The notes below the pieces were generated by a model. It made no database searches, had not been told where the DNA came from, and saw nothing but the letters and a program-made list of their open reading frames with translations. From assembly GCA_964243295.1 (NCBI GenBank), contig CAXTEJ010000013.1, positions 13,982-77,981 on the forward strand: 64,000 bases of DNA, given 5' to 3'. Position 1 is the first letter of the stretch. Each line of letters begins with the position of its first letter. This document shows positions 40,849 to 48,896 of this stretch, piece by piece. The position numbers and the translations under genes were made by a program. This DNA comes from CAXTEJ01 sp964243295. Lineage in GTDB: Bacteria; Actinomycetota; Actinomycetes; Actinomycetales; Angustibacteraceae.

Positions 40849-41619
40849 TCAGGTCGGCTCGCCGACGGTCTCGTGGGTGCCCGGGCGCGGGTCGTCGACG
40901 TGCGGGACGTCGTCGGTGGGATCGCTCGGGCTGAGCAGCTTGTCGACGAGCGTGCCCGCGAGGCGCCGGAACAGTCGCCGCTCGCGCTGGCGGTCGAGCA
41001 CCGCGACCTCCAGCTGCTCGGAGCCCAGGGTGCGCGCCTCGCCGCCGGCCGGGTCGGCCGCCAGCGCCCGCACCGCCAGCGTCAGCGCCTCGGCCAGCGT
41101 CAGCCCCTCGCGCCACTGCTCGCCGAGCGCCGTGGAGACCGACTCGACCTGCCCGCCCATCGCGACGAAGCCGCGCTCGTCGGCGACCGAGCCGTCGTAG
41201 GTGAGCCGGTAGATCTGGTCGAGCTCGGGCCGCGCGCCCACCTCGGCCACCACGATCTCGACCTCGTAGGGCTTGGACTCCTGGGTGAAGACGGTGCCGA
41301 GGGTCTGGGCGTAGGCGTTCGCCAGCCCGCGGGCGGTGACGTCGGTGCGGTCGTAGGAGTAGCCGCGCAGGTCGGCGTAGCGCACGCCCGCGACCCGCAG
41401 GTTCTCGAACTCGTTGTACTTGCCGACCGCTGCGAAGGCGATGCGGTCGTAGATCTCGCTGATCTTGTGCAGCGCGCGTGAGGGGTTCTCGGCCACGAAG
41501 GCGATGCCGCCGTCGTAGGCGAGGACGACGACCGAGCGGCCGCGCGCGATCCCCTTGCGCGCGTAGTCCGCCCGGTCCTTCATCAGCTGCTCGGGCGAGA
41601 CGTAGAACGGCATGCTCAC
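40849..41619 (-). CDS. prcA: Proteasome subunit alpha
   Basis: A 256-residue alpha-ring subunit of the 20S proteasome. The start MPFYVSPEQLMKDRADYARKGIARG is the gating N-terminus of actinobacterial PrcA; there is no catalytic Thr. The acidic C-terminal tail is disordered. GTG at 41619 overlaps the prcB stop by four bases; ATG two codons on (41613) is an alternative. It binds the ARC/Mpa ATPase. The usual downstream pafA is not here. Confidence 0.95.
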   Translation of the reverse strand: MSMPFYVSPEQLMKDRADYARKGIARGRSVVVLAYDGGIAFVAENPSRALHKISEIYDRIAFAAVGKYNEFENLRVAGVRYADLRGYSYDRTDVTARGLANAYAQTLGTVFTQESKPYEVEIVVAEVGARPELDQIYRLTYDGSVADERGFVAMGGQVESVSTALGEQWREGLTLAEALTLAVRALAADPAGGEARTLGSEQLEVAVLDRQRERRLFRRLAGTLVDKLLSPSDPTDDVPHVDDPRPGTHETVGEPT

Positions 41620-42473
41620 AGCGCACCTCCGGGCTGGACGTCGCGGCTGGCCCCGCCGGGATCGCCGCGGCGACCCTGCACCACGGCGTCGACGAACCCC
41701 TGCATGGCCTGCTCGTCGAGGCGCCGGTAGCCCTCGGCGTCGACCACGCCGACCACCGGGTAGACCCGACGGTTCAGGTCGGGGCCGCCGGTGGCGGAGT
41801 CGTCGTCGGCGGCGTCGTAGAGAGCCTCGACCGCCACGCGCACCGCGCCGGCGGCGTCGAGGCCGGGACGCCAGAGCTTCTTCATCGCCCCGCGGGCGAA
41901 CAGCGAGCCCGAACCGACGCTGTGGTGGTCGCGCTCGGTGTAGCAGCCGCCGGTGACGTCGTAGCTGTAGATGCGGCCGCGGTCGGCGTCGACGTCGTAG
42001 CCGGCGAACAGCGGCACCACCGCGAGCCCCTGCATCGCGAGGCCGAGGTTGCCCCGGATCATCGTGGCGAGCCGGTTGGCCTTGCCCTCCAGCGACAGCA
42101 GCGTGCCCTCGATCTTCTCGTAGTGCTCCAGCTCGACCTGGAAGAGCTTGACCAGCTCGATCGCGAGGCCCGCGGTGCCGGCGATGCCCACGCAGGAGTA
42201 CTCGTCGGCGCCGAAGACCTTCTCGATCTCGCGGTGGGCGATCATGCTCCCCATCGTGGCGCGGCGGTCGCCGGCCATGACGACGCCCGTGGCGAACTCG
42301 ACCGCGACGATGGTCGTGCCGTGCGGTGCATCCGGCACCTGTCCCGGCGGCAGCGGGCGACCGCTCGGCAGCATCCGCGGGTCGTGGTCACCCAGGAAGT
42401 CGGCGAACGAGGCCGAGCCGGGGACCAGGTACGAGCGGGGCAGTCGGCCGTAGGACTCGGGGCGCTCGTTCAC
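41616..42473 (-). CDS. prcB: Proteasome subunit beta
   Basis: A 285-residue catalytic subunit. The 52-residue propeptide ends APHG and the mature chain starts TTIVAVEF, so Thr53 becomes the nucleophile. Lys (about residue 85, in VFGADEY region) and GTAGLA strands fit the Ntn-hydrolase fold. It is coupled to prcA and overlaps the endonuclease VII-type gene upstream by four bases, so the whole dop-side cluster may be one transcript. Confidence 0.95.
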   Translation of the reverse strand: MNERPESYGRLPRSYLVPGSASFADFLGDHDPRMLPSGRPLPPGQVPDAPHGTTIVAVEFATGVVMAGDRRATMGSMIAHREIEKVFGADEYSCVGIAGTAGLAIELVKLFQVELEHYEKIEGTLLSLEGKANRLATMIRGNLGLAMQGLAVVPLFAGYDVDADRGRIYSYDVTGGCYTERDHHSVGSGSLFARGAMKKLWRPGLDAAGAVRVAVEALYDAADDDSATGGPDLNRRVYPVVGVVDAEGYRRLDEQAMQGFVDAVVQGRRGDPGGASRDVQPGGAL

Positions 42474-43201
42474 CCGCCGACCCTATCCGGCGACGGTCGA
42501 GCGGCATCTTCGCTGATCCGCGGATCAGGTCGCCGCCACGCCAGCCCGGCCACGTCGTAGACACCGGGTGCGACAAGGCTGGGGGCGGTCAGCGTGTGGT
42601 CGAGGTAGTCCGCCGCACGTCGCAGCCGGGCCGCGTCGTCCCCGTAGTTGCCGAGGCCGCCGTTGCAGGTGAAGCACAGAACACCCCGCACCTCCCCGGT
42701 GGCGTGGTCGTGGTCGACGTGGTGGCGAGCCCCGAGCGGACGGACGCAGATGGGGCAGACGCCGCCCTGACGCGCAACCATGTCGGCGACGTCACCCGCG
42801 CCAATGCCGTAGCGGCGAAGCAAGTGGTAATCGCGAGAACCGCCGCGCCGCTCTTTCGACTCGCGGCCGCGGAGGTTGTGATGAGGCTTACAGTAGACAC
42901 CCAGTCCCGACGCTGTACCGGAGTTGCGGGGGAAGTCGCTTTCAGGTCGCTGATCGGCGCAATCCGGGCACCACCGATGACCTGGATCAGTGACCGGCCT
43001 CGAGCGGACGGTCTCGCCGACGCGAGCACGCGCCCTTCGATAGCCGTCGCGACTGATTTGCTGGAAGCACTCCCTGCAGTATGGGGCGAGGCCATCGTTA
43101 CGGCTGACGTTCGGGCCGAACTGGTCGAGCGGCTTATCGAGGTCGCACCTTCCACACCACTTCAATGCGGCATCGCTGGGCCCGTCCGCGTGTGGCTTCA
43201 T
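42470..43201 (-). CDS. Endonuclease VII-type HNH nuclease inside the proteasome operon
   Basis: A 243-residue nuclease of the recombination endonuclease VII kind. Three Cys pairs are seen: CGRC (about 16) with CREC, CPDC (about 78), and the catalytic zinc site CPICVRPLG...HHVDHDHATGEVRGVLCFTCN (about 150-180) with the HHVDHDH core. The N-terminal halves look like two Cys-rich zinc fingers. Its ATG overlaps pup by four bases. G+C, mainly in 42780-43120, is clearly lower than around it, a sign of acquisition. Confidence 0.82.
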   Translation of the reverse strand: MKPHADGPSDAALKWCGRCDLDKPLDQFGPNVSRNDGLAPYCRECFQQISRDGYRRARARVGETVRSRPVTDPGHRWCPDCADQRPESDFPRNSGTASGLGVYCKPHHNLRGRESKERRGGSRDYHLLRRYGIGAGDVADMVARQGGVCPICVRPLGARHHVDHDHATGEVRGVLCFTCNGGLGNYGDDAARLRRAADYLDHTLTAPSLVAPGVYDVAGLAWRRPDPRISEDAARPSPDRVGG

Positions 43202-43395
43202 TGACCCCCTTTCTGTACGAAGGCGCGAACGAAGTCCTCGGCATTGGCCTCCAGGACCTCGTCGATCTCATCGAGCACCGAGTCGATGTCGTCGTCCAGC
43301 CCCTGCTTGGTCGCCGCGGCACCGGGCATCGCGTCGGGCGCCTCGTCGGGCTCGTCCTCACGCCGCTGCGGGCGCGTCTGCTCCTGACCGGGCAT
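43198..43395 (-). CDS. pup: Prokaryotic ubiquitin-like protein Pup
   Basis: A 65-residue disordered protein tag. The C-terminal part LDDDIDSVLDEIDEVL and FVRAFVQKGGQ is diagnostic. It ends GGQ, so Dop must deamidate Gln65 to Glu before ligation. GGAGG precedes the ATG at 43395; an upstream reading is not conserved. Its stop overlaps the nuclease gene. Confidence 0.95.
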   Translation of the reverse strand: MPGQEQTRPQRREDEPDEAPDAMPGAAATKQGLDDDIDSVLDEIDEVLEANAEDFVRAFVQKGGQ

Positions 43396-43490
43396 GCCGA
43401 CCTCCGTGACTTGAGGGGAACGTGCTGCTCGGTCCAGCCTAGACGCGGGCACCGACAGCAGCCGGGGAGCCGACCGGTTGCCCGCTCCCG

Positions 43491-43538
43491 ACCTCGGCGA
43501 CCACCTCGGCGACCACCTCGGCGACCACCTCGGCGACG
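43491..43538 (-). repeat. Four 12-bp tandem repeats in the dop-pup spacer
   Basis: ACCTCGGCGACC four times on the plus strand (the last with one change). In the sense of transcription each unit reads GTCGCCGAGGTG, so a GAGG and a GTG recur every 12 bases in the 180-base spacer between dop and pup. Confidence 0.85.
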
Positions 43539-43575
43539 CTGGCGCGGCGGCGGCATGGCCGGGCGGACGTCGGGG

Positions 43576-45093
43576 TCAGCGCGCGCCCAGCGCGGCCATG
43601 AGGTCGGCGGCGGTCTCGCTCGCGTCGATCACGGCGCCGACGGCGTCCGCGCCACCGCGCAGCGGCTCGAGCATCGGCACGCGCTGCAGCGAGTCGCGGC
43701 CGGGCAGGTCGAAGATGACCGAGTCCCACGACGCCGCCGCGACGTCGCGGCCGTACTTCGCGAGGCACCGGCCGCGAAAGTACGCGCGCGTGTCGAGCGG
43801 CGGGTCGGTCATCGCGGCGACGACGTCCGCCTCGTCGAGCAGCAGCTCGACCCGGCCGAGCGACGCGAGCTTGTTGTACAGGCCCCTGCCGGGCCGCACG
43901 TCGCCGTACTGCAGGTCGATGACGCCGAGCCGCGGGGCGTCCCAGGGCAAGCCCTCGCGGTCGCGGAACCCTTGCAGCAGCGACAGCTTGGCCACCCAGT
44001 CCAGCTCGCGCGACAGCGACATGGGGTCGGACTCGAGCCGGGTCAGCACCGACTCCCAGCGCTCGAGCACCTCGACGGTGTCGGCGTCCGCGTCCGCGCC
44101 GTACCTGCTGTCGACGTAGGCGCGCGCCTGCTCGAGGAACAGCCACTGCAGCTGGACGGCGGTCAGCCGGGTGCCGTCGCGCAGCGTCACCTGGTGGCGC
44201 AGCCCCGGGTCGTGCGAGACCGAGCGCAGCGCCGAGACCGGTGCCTCGACGGCGAGGTCGCGGGTGAACGCGCGGTCCTCGACCATCGCGAGCACGAGCG
44301 AGGTGGTGCCGAGCTTGAGCAGCGTCGCGACCTCGCACAGGTTCGCGTCGCCGATGATCACGTGCAGCCGCCGGTAGCGGTCGGCCGACGCGTGCGGCTC
44401 GTCGCGGGTGTTGATGATCGGCCGCTTCAGCGTGGTCTCCAGGCCCACCTCGACCTCGAAGAAGTCGGCGCGCTGGGTGAGCTGGTAGCCCGGCTGCTCG
44501 CTGTCGGTGCCGAGCCCCACCCGGCCGGCTCCGGTGAACACCTGGCGCGAGACGAAGAAGGGCACGAGGTGGCGGACGATGTCGGCGAACGGCGTCGACC
44601 GGCTCATCAGGTAGTTCTCGTGCGTGCCGTACGACGCGCCCTTGCCGTCGGTGTTGTTCTTGTACAGGTTGATCGGCGACAGGCCGGGCGTCGCGGCGAC
44701 CGCCTCCACCGCCTTGGCCATCACCCGCTCACCTGCCTTGTCCCACAGCACTGCGGCCCGCGGCGAGGTGATCTCGGGCGAGCTGTACTCGGGGTGGGCG
44801 TGGTCGACGTACAGCCGGGCGCCGTTGGTGAGGATGACGTTGGCGAGGGTCGGGTCCTCCTCGTCGGTCAGCTGGGAGGGGTCGGCGCTCGCGCGGCTGA
44901 CCGAGTAGCCGCGTGCGTCGCGCAGCGGTGCCTCGTCCTCGTAGTCCCAGCGTGCGCGGCCGGCCCGGTGCCCCAGCGGCTGGGCGTAGGCGTTCACGAC
45001 CTGGCCCGACATGAGCATCGGGTTGGCGGTCGGGTCGCCCGGCGCCAGCACGCCGTACTCGGTCTCGATGCCCATCACGCGTCGCACGCTCAC
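43576..45093 (-). CDS. dop: Pup deamidase/depupylase Dop
   Basis: A 505-residue carboxylate-amine-ligase-fold enzyme that deamidates Pup's C-terminal Gln and removes Pup from substrates. MGIETEYGVLAPGDPTANP at the start carries the metal-binding Glu pair; LTNGARLYVDHAHPEYSSPE, KNNTDGKGASYGTHENYL and IINTRDEPHADADRYRRLH-like blocks are typical of Dop, as is the extra N-terminal Dop-loop region (about 40-80) that PafA lacks. GTG at 45093 was taken as start. It lies 180 bases before pup. Confidence 0.95.
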   Translation of the reverse strand: MSVRRVMGIETEYGVLAPGDPTANPMLMSGQVVNAYAQPLGHRAGRARWDYEDEAPLRDARGYSVSRASADPSQLTDEEDPTLANVILTNGARLYVDHAHPEYSSPEITSPRAAVLWDKAGERVMAKAVEAVAATPGLSPINLYKNNTDGKGASYGTHENYLMSRSTPFADIVRHLVPFFVSRQVFTGAGRVGLGTDSEQPGYQLTQRADFFEVEVGLETTLKRPIINTRDEPHASADRYRRLHVIIGDANLCEVATLLKLGTTSLVLAMVEDRAFTRDLAVEAPVSALRSVSHDPGLRHQVTLRDGTRLTAVQLQWLFLEQARAYVDSRYGADADADTVEVLERWESVLTRLESDPMSLSRELDWVAKLSLLQGFRDREGLPWDAPRLGVIDLQYGDVRPGRGLYNKLASLGRVELLLDEADVVAAMTDPPLDTRAYFRGRCLAKYGRDVAAASWDSVIFDLPGRDSLQRVPMLEPLRGGADAVGAVIDASETAADLMAALGAR

Positions 45094-45131
45094 CCGGCGA
45101 GCCTACGGGCGAGGTGACGTCGGGCCGACGG

Positions 45132-47804
45132 CTACCCGGTGAACGCCGTGGTGTCGATCCCCTGCACGACGAACGGCAGGATCGGCGCGACCGCCCTGCG
45201 CTGGCGGTCCAGCTGGCTGTCGACCACGAGCAGCCGGCCGCCGCGCCTGGCCAGCGCGGTGGGGTAGGCGAGGTTGGCGTCGGTCACCTGCCCGATCGGC
45301 AGCGCCACGCTGAAGTCGGCCGACAGCTGCAGCCGCACCACGCTGTGCGCCGCGTTGCGCACCACGTACAGCGTGCGCCCCTCCAGGAGCATCCCGTCGC
45401 CACCGGTCAGCGAGGCGCTGGTCAGCACCCGCGTGACCGCCTTGGTGGCGGTGGTGATGCGCCACAGCTGCCCGGTGTTGGTCTGGACCGCGAGCAGGTA
45501 GCGGCCATCGGCGCTCGCGACGATGCCGTTGAGGTTCACCCCGTCGCCGTAGCGGATCGGCGTGCGGCGAAGGTCCAGCCACGGCGCCACCGGCCCCACC
45601 GTGGCTCCGCTGCGGAAGCGCAGGATGACCGGGCGCTTGGAGTCCGTGACGTACACCTGGTCGTCGGGCGTCACAGCGAGGTCGTTGACGTACGGCTGGG
45701 GCACCCGGCCGGTGTCGAGCACCTTCAGCGGCCCGGCGTCGCGGGTGTCGAGGACGGCGACGCTGCCGCTGCTGCCGCCCGCGACGAGCAGCCGCCCGTG
45801 CCGGTCGAGCTCCAGTCCCAGTGCCGACGTCCGCCCCGCCGACCCGCCGAGGGCGAACACGGAGGTGGAGCCGGTCTTGGGGTCCAGGGTGTAGATGTCA
45901 CCGGTGGTCGCGCTGCCGACGTACGCCAGGTCGGAGCGAGGGTCGTAGGCGATGCCCTCGGGGTAGGCGTTGGCCGAGGCCAGGGGCACCCGGGTGCGCA
46001 CCGCGCTGGGCTGGGCGACGAGCAGACCGCAGGCGATGCGCTCACCGGAGCCGCCGGCCGGTTCGCTCGCGTAATCGTCCGGCTGGGCGTGGACGACCAG
46101 GGTGCGGCCGATGATCGAGGTCGGGCCGTCGTCCAGGGTCAGGTCGGTGGTCGTGAAGGTCACCCGGCCGGTGCCGTCGGCGCCGACGGTGACCGCCGGC
46201 AGGTCACCGGCGTGAGCCATCGTGCCCGGGTCCTGCGGGCTCCCGTGGTTGCGGGTGCGGCCCGGGTCGAAGTGCGGCCCGGCGGTGCCGAAGGCGATCG
46301 CCTGTCCGGTGACCGGGTCGGGACCTCGCGAGCACTGCCCGCGCTCGTGCACGTGCATGCCGTGCTGACCGGGCGCGAGCCCGGCGACGTCAGCGGTGAT
46401 GCGCAGCGCACCGGAGGCCTCATGCAGGACGCTGGCACTGCCCACGCGCTTGCCGCTCGCGTCCACGAGCACCGACGTCGCGCTGGTCGCCGTCGGCGGT
46501 GACGGCTTGCTCGCCGGCACCGGGCCCTGCACCGTCGAGCCGTACGTCACGCGGTAGATGACGCCGTTCTGGTCGTCGCTGACCAGCAGCGAGCCGTCAG
46601 CCGCGACGCCCACTCCGGCCACGCGTCCGAACTGGGCCGGACGGTCCGGGGCGGCCGGGTTGGCCGGCGCTCCGGTGCGGGGGTCGAGAAGGAAGCCGGT
46701 GAGGAAGTCCTCGAAGCCCACCGGCTTGCCGTGGCCGTCGAAACGCACCCGGACGACCTTGTAGCCGCTCGGCTGCGCCCGGTTCCACGAGCCGCGCATC
46801 GCGACGAAGGCGTCGCCGCGGTAGGCGGCGGGGAACTGCTTGGCGTCGTAGAAGCGCATGGCGATCGCGGCCGCGTGCGCCGTGTAGGTGAGCGACGGCG
46901 CCCGCGTGCGCGGGCAGAACGTGGCCTTGGTCTCCCCTGCCGGCTGGCCGCTGATGAACGGGTCGGGCACCCGCTTGCCGAAGCACCAGGGCCAGCCGTA
47001 GTCGCCACCGCGGGACAGGCCGTTCAGCTCTTCGGGCGGCTGCTCGTCGCCGCGCCAGTCCGAGCCCTGGTCGAAGCCCCACAGCGCCTTCGTGGTGGGC
47101 TGCCAGCCGAACCCGATGGTGTGCCGCAGGCCCTTGGCGAACACGGTGCGGCCGGTGCCGTCGGGGCGCATCCGCACCATCGTCGCGTTCTCGGGGTTGG
47201 CCTCCTCACAGCTGTTGCAGGTGCTGCCGATGCCGAGGTAGAGGTAGCCGTCCGGGCCGAACTCCAGGGTGCGGGCCGAGTGCTGGCCGGCGTCCGGCAG
47301 GTCGTTCACGATCGGGGTGACGGCACCCAGCCCGCCGTCGGCGCGGATCGTGGCCGTCATGACCTGACGGTTGGCCGTCAGGTACAGCAGCGAGCCGCGC
47401 GAGGTGATGCCGTGCAGCAGCGGGATGTTCGAGGCGACGATGCGGCGGACGTCGGCGACGCCGTCGCGGTTCACGTCGCGCAGCAGCAGCAGGTCGCCCT
47501 GCAGCCGGCGGGACACGTAGACGTCGCCGTTGGGGCGGGTGTGGATGATGCGGACGTTGCCGGCGTCCTTGGCGAAGACACCGACCTTGAAGCCGGTGGG
47601 CACCTTCAGACGGCCGAGCAGGTCGGGACGGAAGCCGATGGCGTCCGGCTCGTTGATGGACGTGTCCGGCGGTGACGTCGGGCCGTTGCCCGAGGTCTCG
47701 GCCGTCGCGGTGGCCGCTCCCGCGACGAGCACGACGCCCGCGATCGCGGCGGCAACCCCCTTCGCGAGGGGCCGGCCGGCCAGTGGCGAGCGCATCGTCA
47801 TCAT
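45132..47804 (-). CDS. Secreted fusion: PQQ-type sugar dehydrogenase, Cu/Zn superoxide dismutase, SMP-30-type propeller
   Basis: An 890-residue exported protein with three parts. A signal peptide (1-38, ...ATATA) leads to a sorbosone/glucose dehydrogenase-like beta-propeller (about 55-440; e.g. HGITSRGSLLYL, WNRAQPSGYKVVRVRF). Residues about 450-600 are a Cu/Zn SOD with all ligands: HVHE, GPHFDP, NHGSP, HAGDLP and LVVHAQ, and the Cys pair GQCS/IACG. Residues about 605-890 are a second SMP-30/gluconolactonase-like propeller. ATG at 47804 has GGAGAC upstream. Likely an extracytoplasmic redox enzyme that makes and disposes of superoxide (inference). It lies between dop and ARC. Confidence 0.85.
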   Translation of the reverse strand: MMTMRSPLAGRPLAKGVAAAIAGVVLVAGAATATAETSGNGPTSPPDTSINEPDAIGFRPDLLGRLKVPTGFKVGVFAKDAGNVRIIHTRPNGDVYVSRRLQGDLLLLRDVNRDGVADVRRIVASNIPLLHGITSRGSLLYLTANRQVMTATIRADGGLGAVTPIVNDLPDAGQHSARTLEFGPDGYLYLGIGSTCNSCEEANPENATMVRMRPDGTGRTVFAKGLRHTIGFGWQPTTKALWGFDQGSDWRGDEQPPEELNGLSRGGDYGWPWCFGKRVPDPFISGQPAGETKATFCPRTRAPSLTYTAHAAAIAMRFYDAKQFPAAYRGDAFVAMRGSWNRAQPSGYKVVRVRFDGHGKPVGFEDFLTGFLLDPRTGAPANPAAPDRPAQFGRVAGVGVAADGSLLVSDDQNGVIYRVTYGSTVQGPVPASKPSPPTATSATSVLVDASGKRVGSASVLHEASGALRITADVAGLAPGQHGMHVHERGQCSRGPDPVTGQAIAFGTAGPHFDPGRTRNHGSPQDPGTMAHAGDLPAVTVGADGTGRVTFTTTDLTLDDGPTSIIGRTLVVHAQPDDYASEPAGGSGERIACGLLVAQPSAVRTRVPLASANAYPEGIAYDPRSDLAYVGSATTGDIYTLDPKTGSTSVFALGGSAGRTSALGLELDRHGRLLVAGGSSGSVAVLDTRDAGPLKVLDTGRVPQPYVNDLAVTPDDQVYVTDSKRPVILRFRSGATVGPVAPWLDLRRTPIRYGDGVNLNGIVASADGRYLLAVQTNTGQLWRITTATKAVTRVLTSASLTGGDGMLLEGRTLYVVRNAAHSVVRLQLSADFSVALPIGQVTDANLAYPTALARRGGRLLVVDSQLDRQRRAVAPILPFVVQGIDTTAFTG

Positions 47805-47946
47805 GTCTCCGTCTCCGTCCTGCGCCGCAGCAGAACCCGGCGACCGTCCCACCTGACGAATCGGTCGTCAAGAGGACGGATCCGGCGGATCCCCCGCCAC
47901 CCGTGGCCCCCGCTCGCCGCGCACCGTCGGCCGTAGGGTTCGTGAC

Positions 47947-48453
47947 ATGGCAGCCGAGCTCGTCGACGTCTACGACCCACGCACCGACCAGGTGGTCGGC
48001 ACGGCCACCCGGCCGCAGGTGCGGGCGCAGAACCTGCCGCACGCCGCGACGGCCGTGCTGCTGGTCGACCCGGCCGGCCGCGTCTACGTGCACCGCCGTA
48101 CCGACACCAAGGACGTCTACCCGGGGTTGTGGGACTGCTGGGCCGGCGGTGTCGTGGCTGCGGGCGAGTCGCCGTACGACGCGGCCCGCCGTGAGCTCGC
48201 CGAGGAGCTGGGCGTCCACGACGTCGAGCTGAGCCCGGTCTTTCGCACCTGGTACCGCGACGAGCAGGTGCACTACCTCGCCTTCGGCTACCGCGCGGTC
48301 TGGGACGGACCGGTGGTGCACCAGCCGGAGGAGGTCGCCGAAGGCGCCTGGATGACGGTCGCCGAGCTGCGGGCCCTGCTGGCCGACGCGGCCCGCCCCT
48401 TCGTCCCCGACGGCCGGTTCGCCGTCGAGCAGCTGCTGGCGGCGCCGCCGTGA
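47947..48453 (+). CDS. NUDIX hydrolase (YfcD/IPP-isomerase-like)
   Basis: A 168-residue NUDIX protein. The box GGVVAAGESPYDAARRELAE (about 73-92, then ELGV) is complete. HRRTDTKDVYPGLWDCWAGG before it resembles isopentenyl-diphosphate isomerase relatives and YfcD. It would cleave a nucleoside diphosphate linked to another group; substrate open. ATG at 47947, own promoter expected from the divergent 142-base spacer. Confidence 0.87.
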   Translation: MAAELVDVYDPRTDQVVGTATRPQVRAQNLPHAATAVLLVDPAGRVYVHRRTDTKDVYPGLWDCWAGGVVAAGESPYDAARRELAEELGVHDVELSPVFRTWYRDEQVHYLAFGYRAVWDGPVVHQPEEVAEGAWMTVAELRALLADAARPFVPDGRFAVEQLLAAPP

Positions 48454-48515
48454 GGCGCCCACCTGTTCCCCACTGACCGCTGTTCCCGCCCGACCGCGCA
48501 CCGAGAGGCCCTCGC

Positions 48516-48896
48516 ATGACGACCGCCGCCGCCAGCACGCCGACCCGGGCGCGCACCGCCGCCCGCGCCCTGCTGCTCGACCTGCTGATGGTGGTGGTGT
48601 TCGCCACCATCGGCCGTCGCAGCCACGCCGAGGGGCTGACCGTCGGCGGCGTCGCCGCGACGGCGTGGCCGTTCGCCGTCGGCACCGCGGCGGGGTGGGC
48701 GGCGTCCGGCGGGTGGCGCGCGCCGACGTCCGTCACGGCCACCGGCGTGCCGGTCTGGGCGGCGACCGTCGCGGGCGGCGTGCTGCTGCGACGCGCCACC
48801 GGCCAGGGTGCGCCGGTGTCGTTCGTCGTCGTCACCACGGTGGTGCTCGGCGCGTTCCTCATCGGCTGGCGCGCCGTGGCCGCTCGGCGCCGCTAG
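48516..48896 (+). CDS. DUF3054 family membrane protein
   Basis: A 126-residue protein with four probable membrane helices. LLDLLMVVVFATIGRRSHAEG near residue 20 is the DUF3054 signature; WPFAVGTAAGWAASGGW and a C-terminal VVLGAFLIGWRA follow. Function unknown. Its TAG shares the palindrome CTAG with the stop of the convergent ARC gene. Confidence 0.82.
   Translation: MTTAAASTPTRARTAARALLLDLLMVVVFATIGRRSHAEGLTVGGVAATAWPFAVGTAAGWAASGGWRAPTSVTATGVPVWAATVAGGVLLRRATGQGAPVSFVVVTTVVLGAFLIGWRAVAARRR

Noticed and set aside
43491..43538. CRISPR-like short repeats
   Set aside because: Direct 12-bp repeats without spacers; also no cas genes in the window.
43576..45093. Call of PafA for this gene
   Set aside because: The DPTANP start and the Dop-loop region match Dop, not the Pup ligase.
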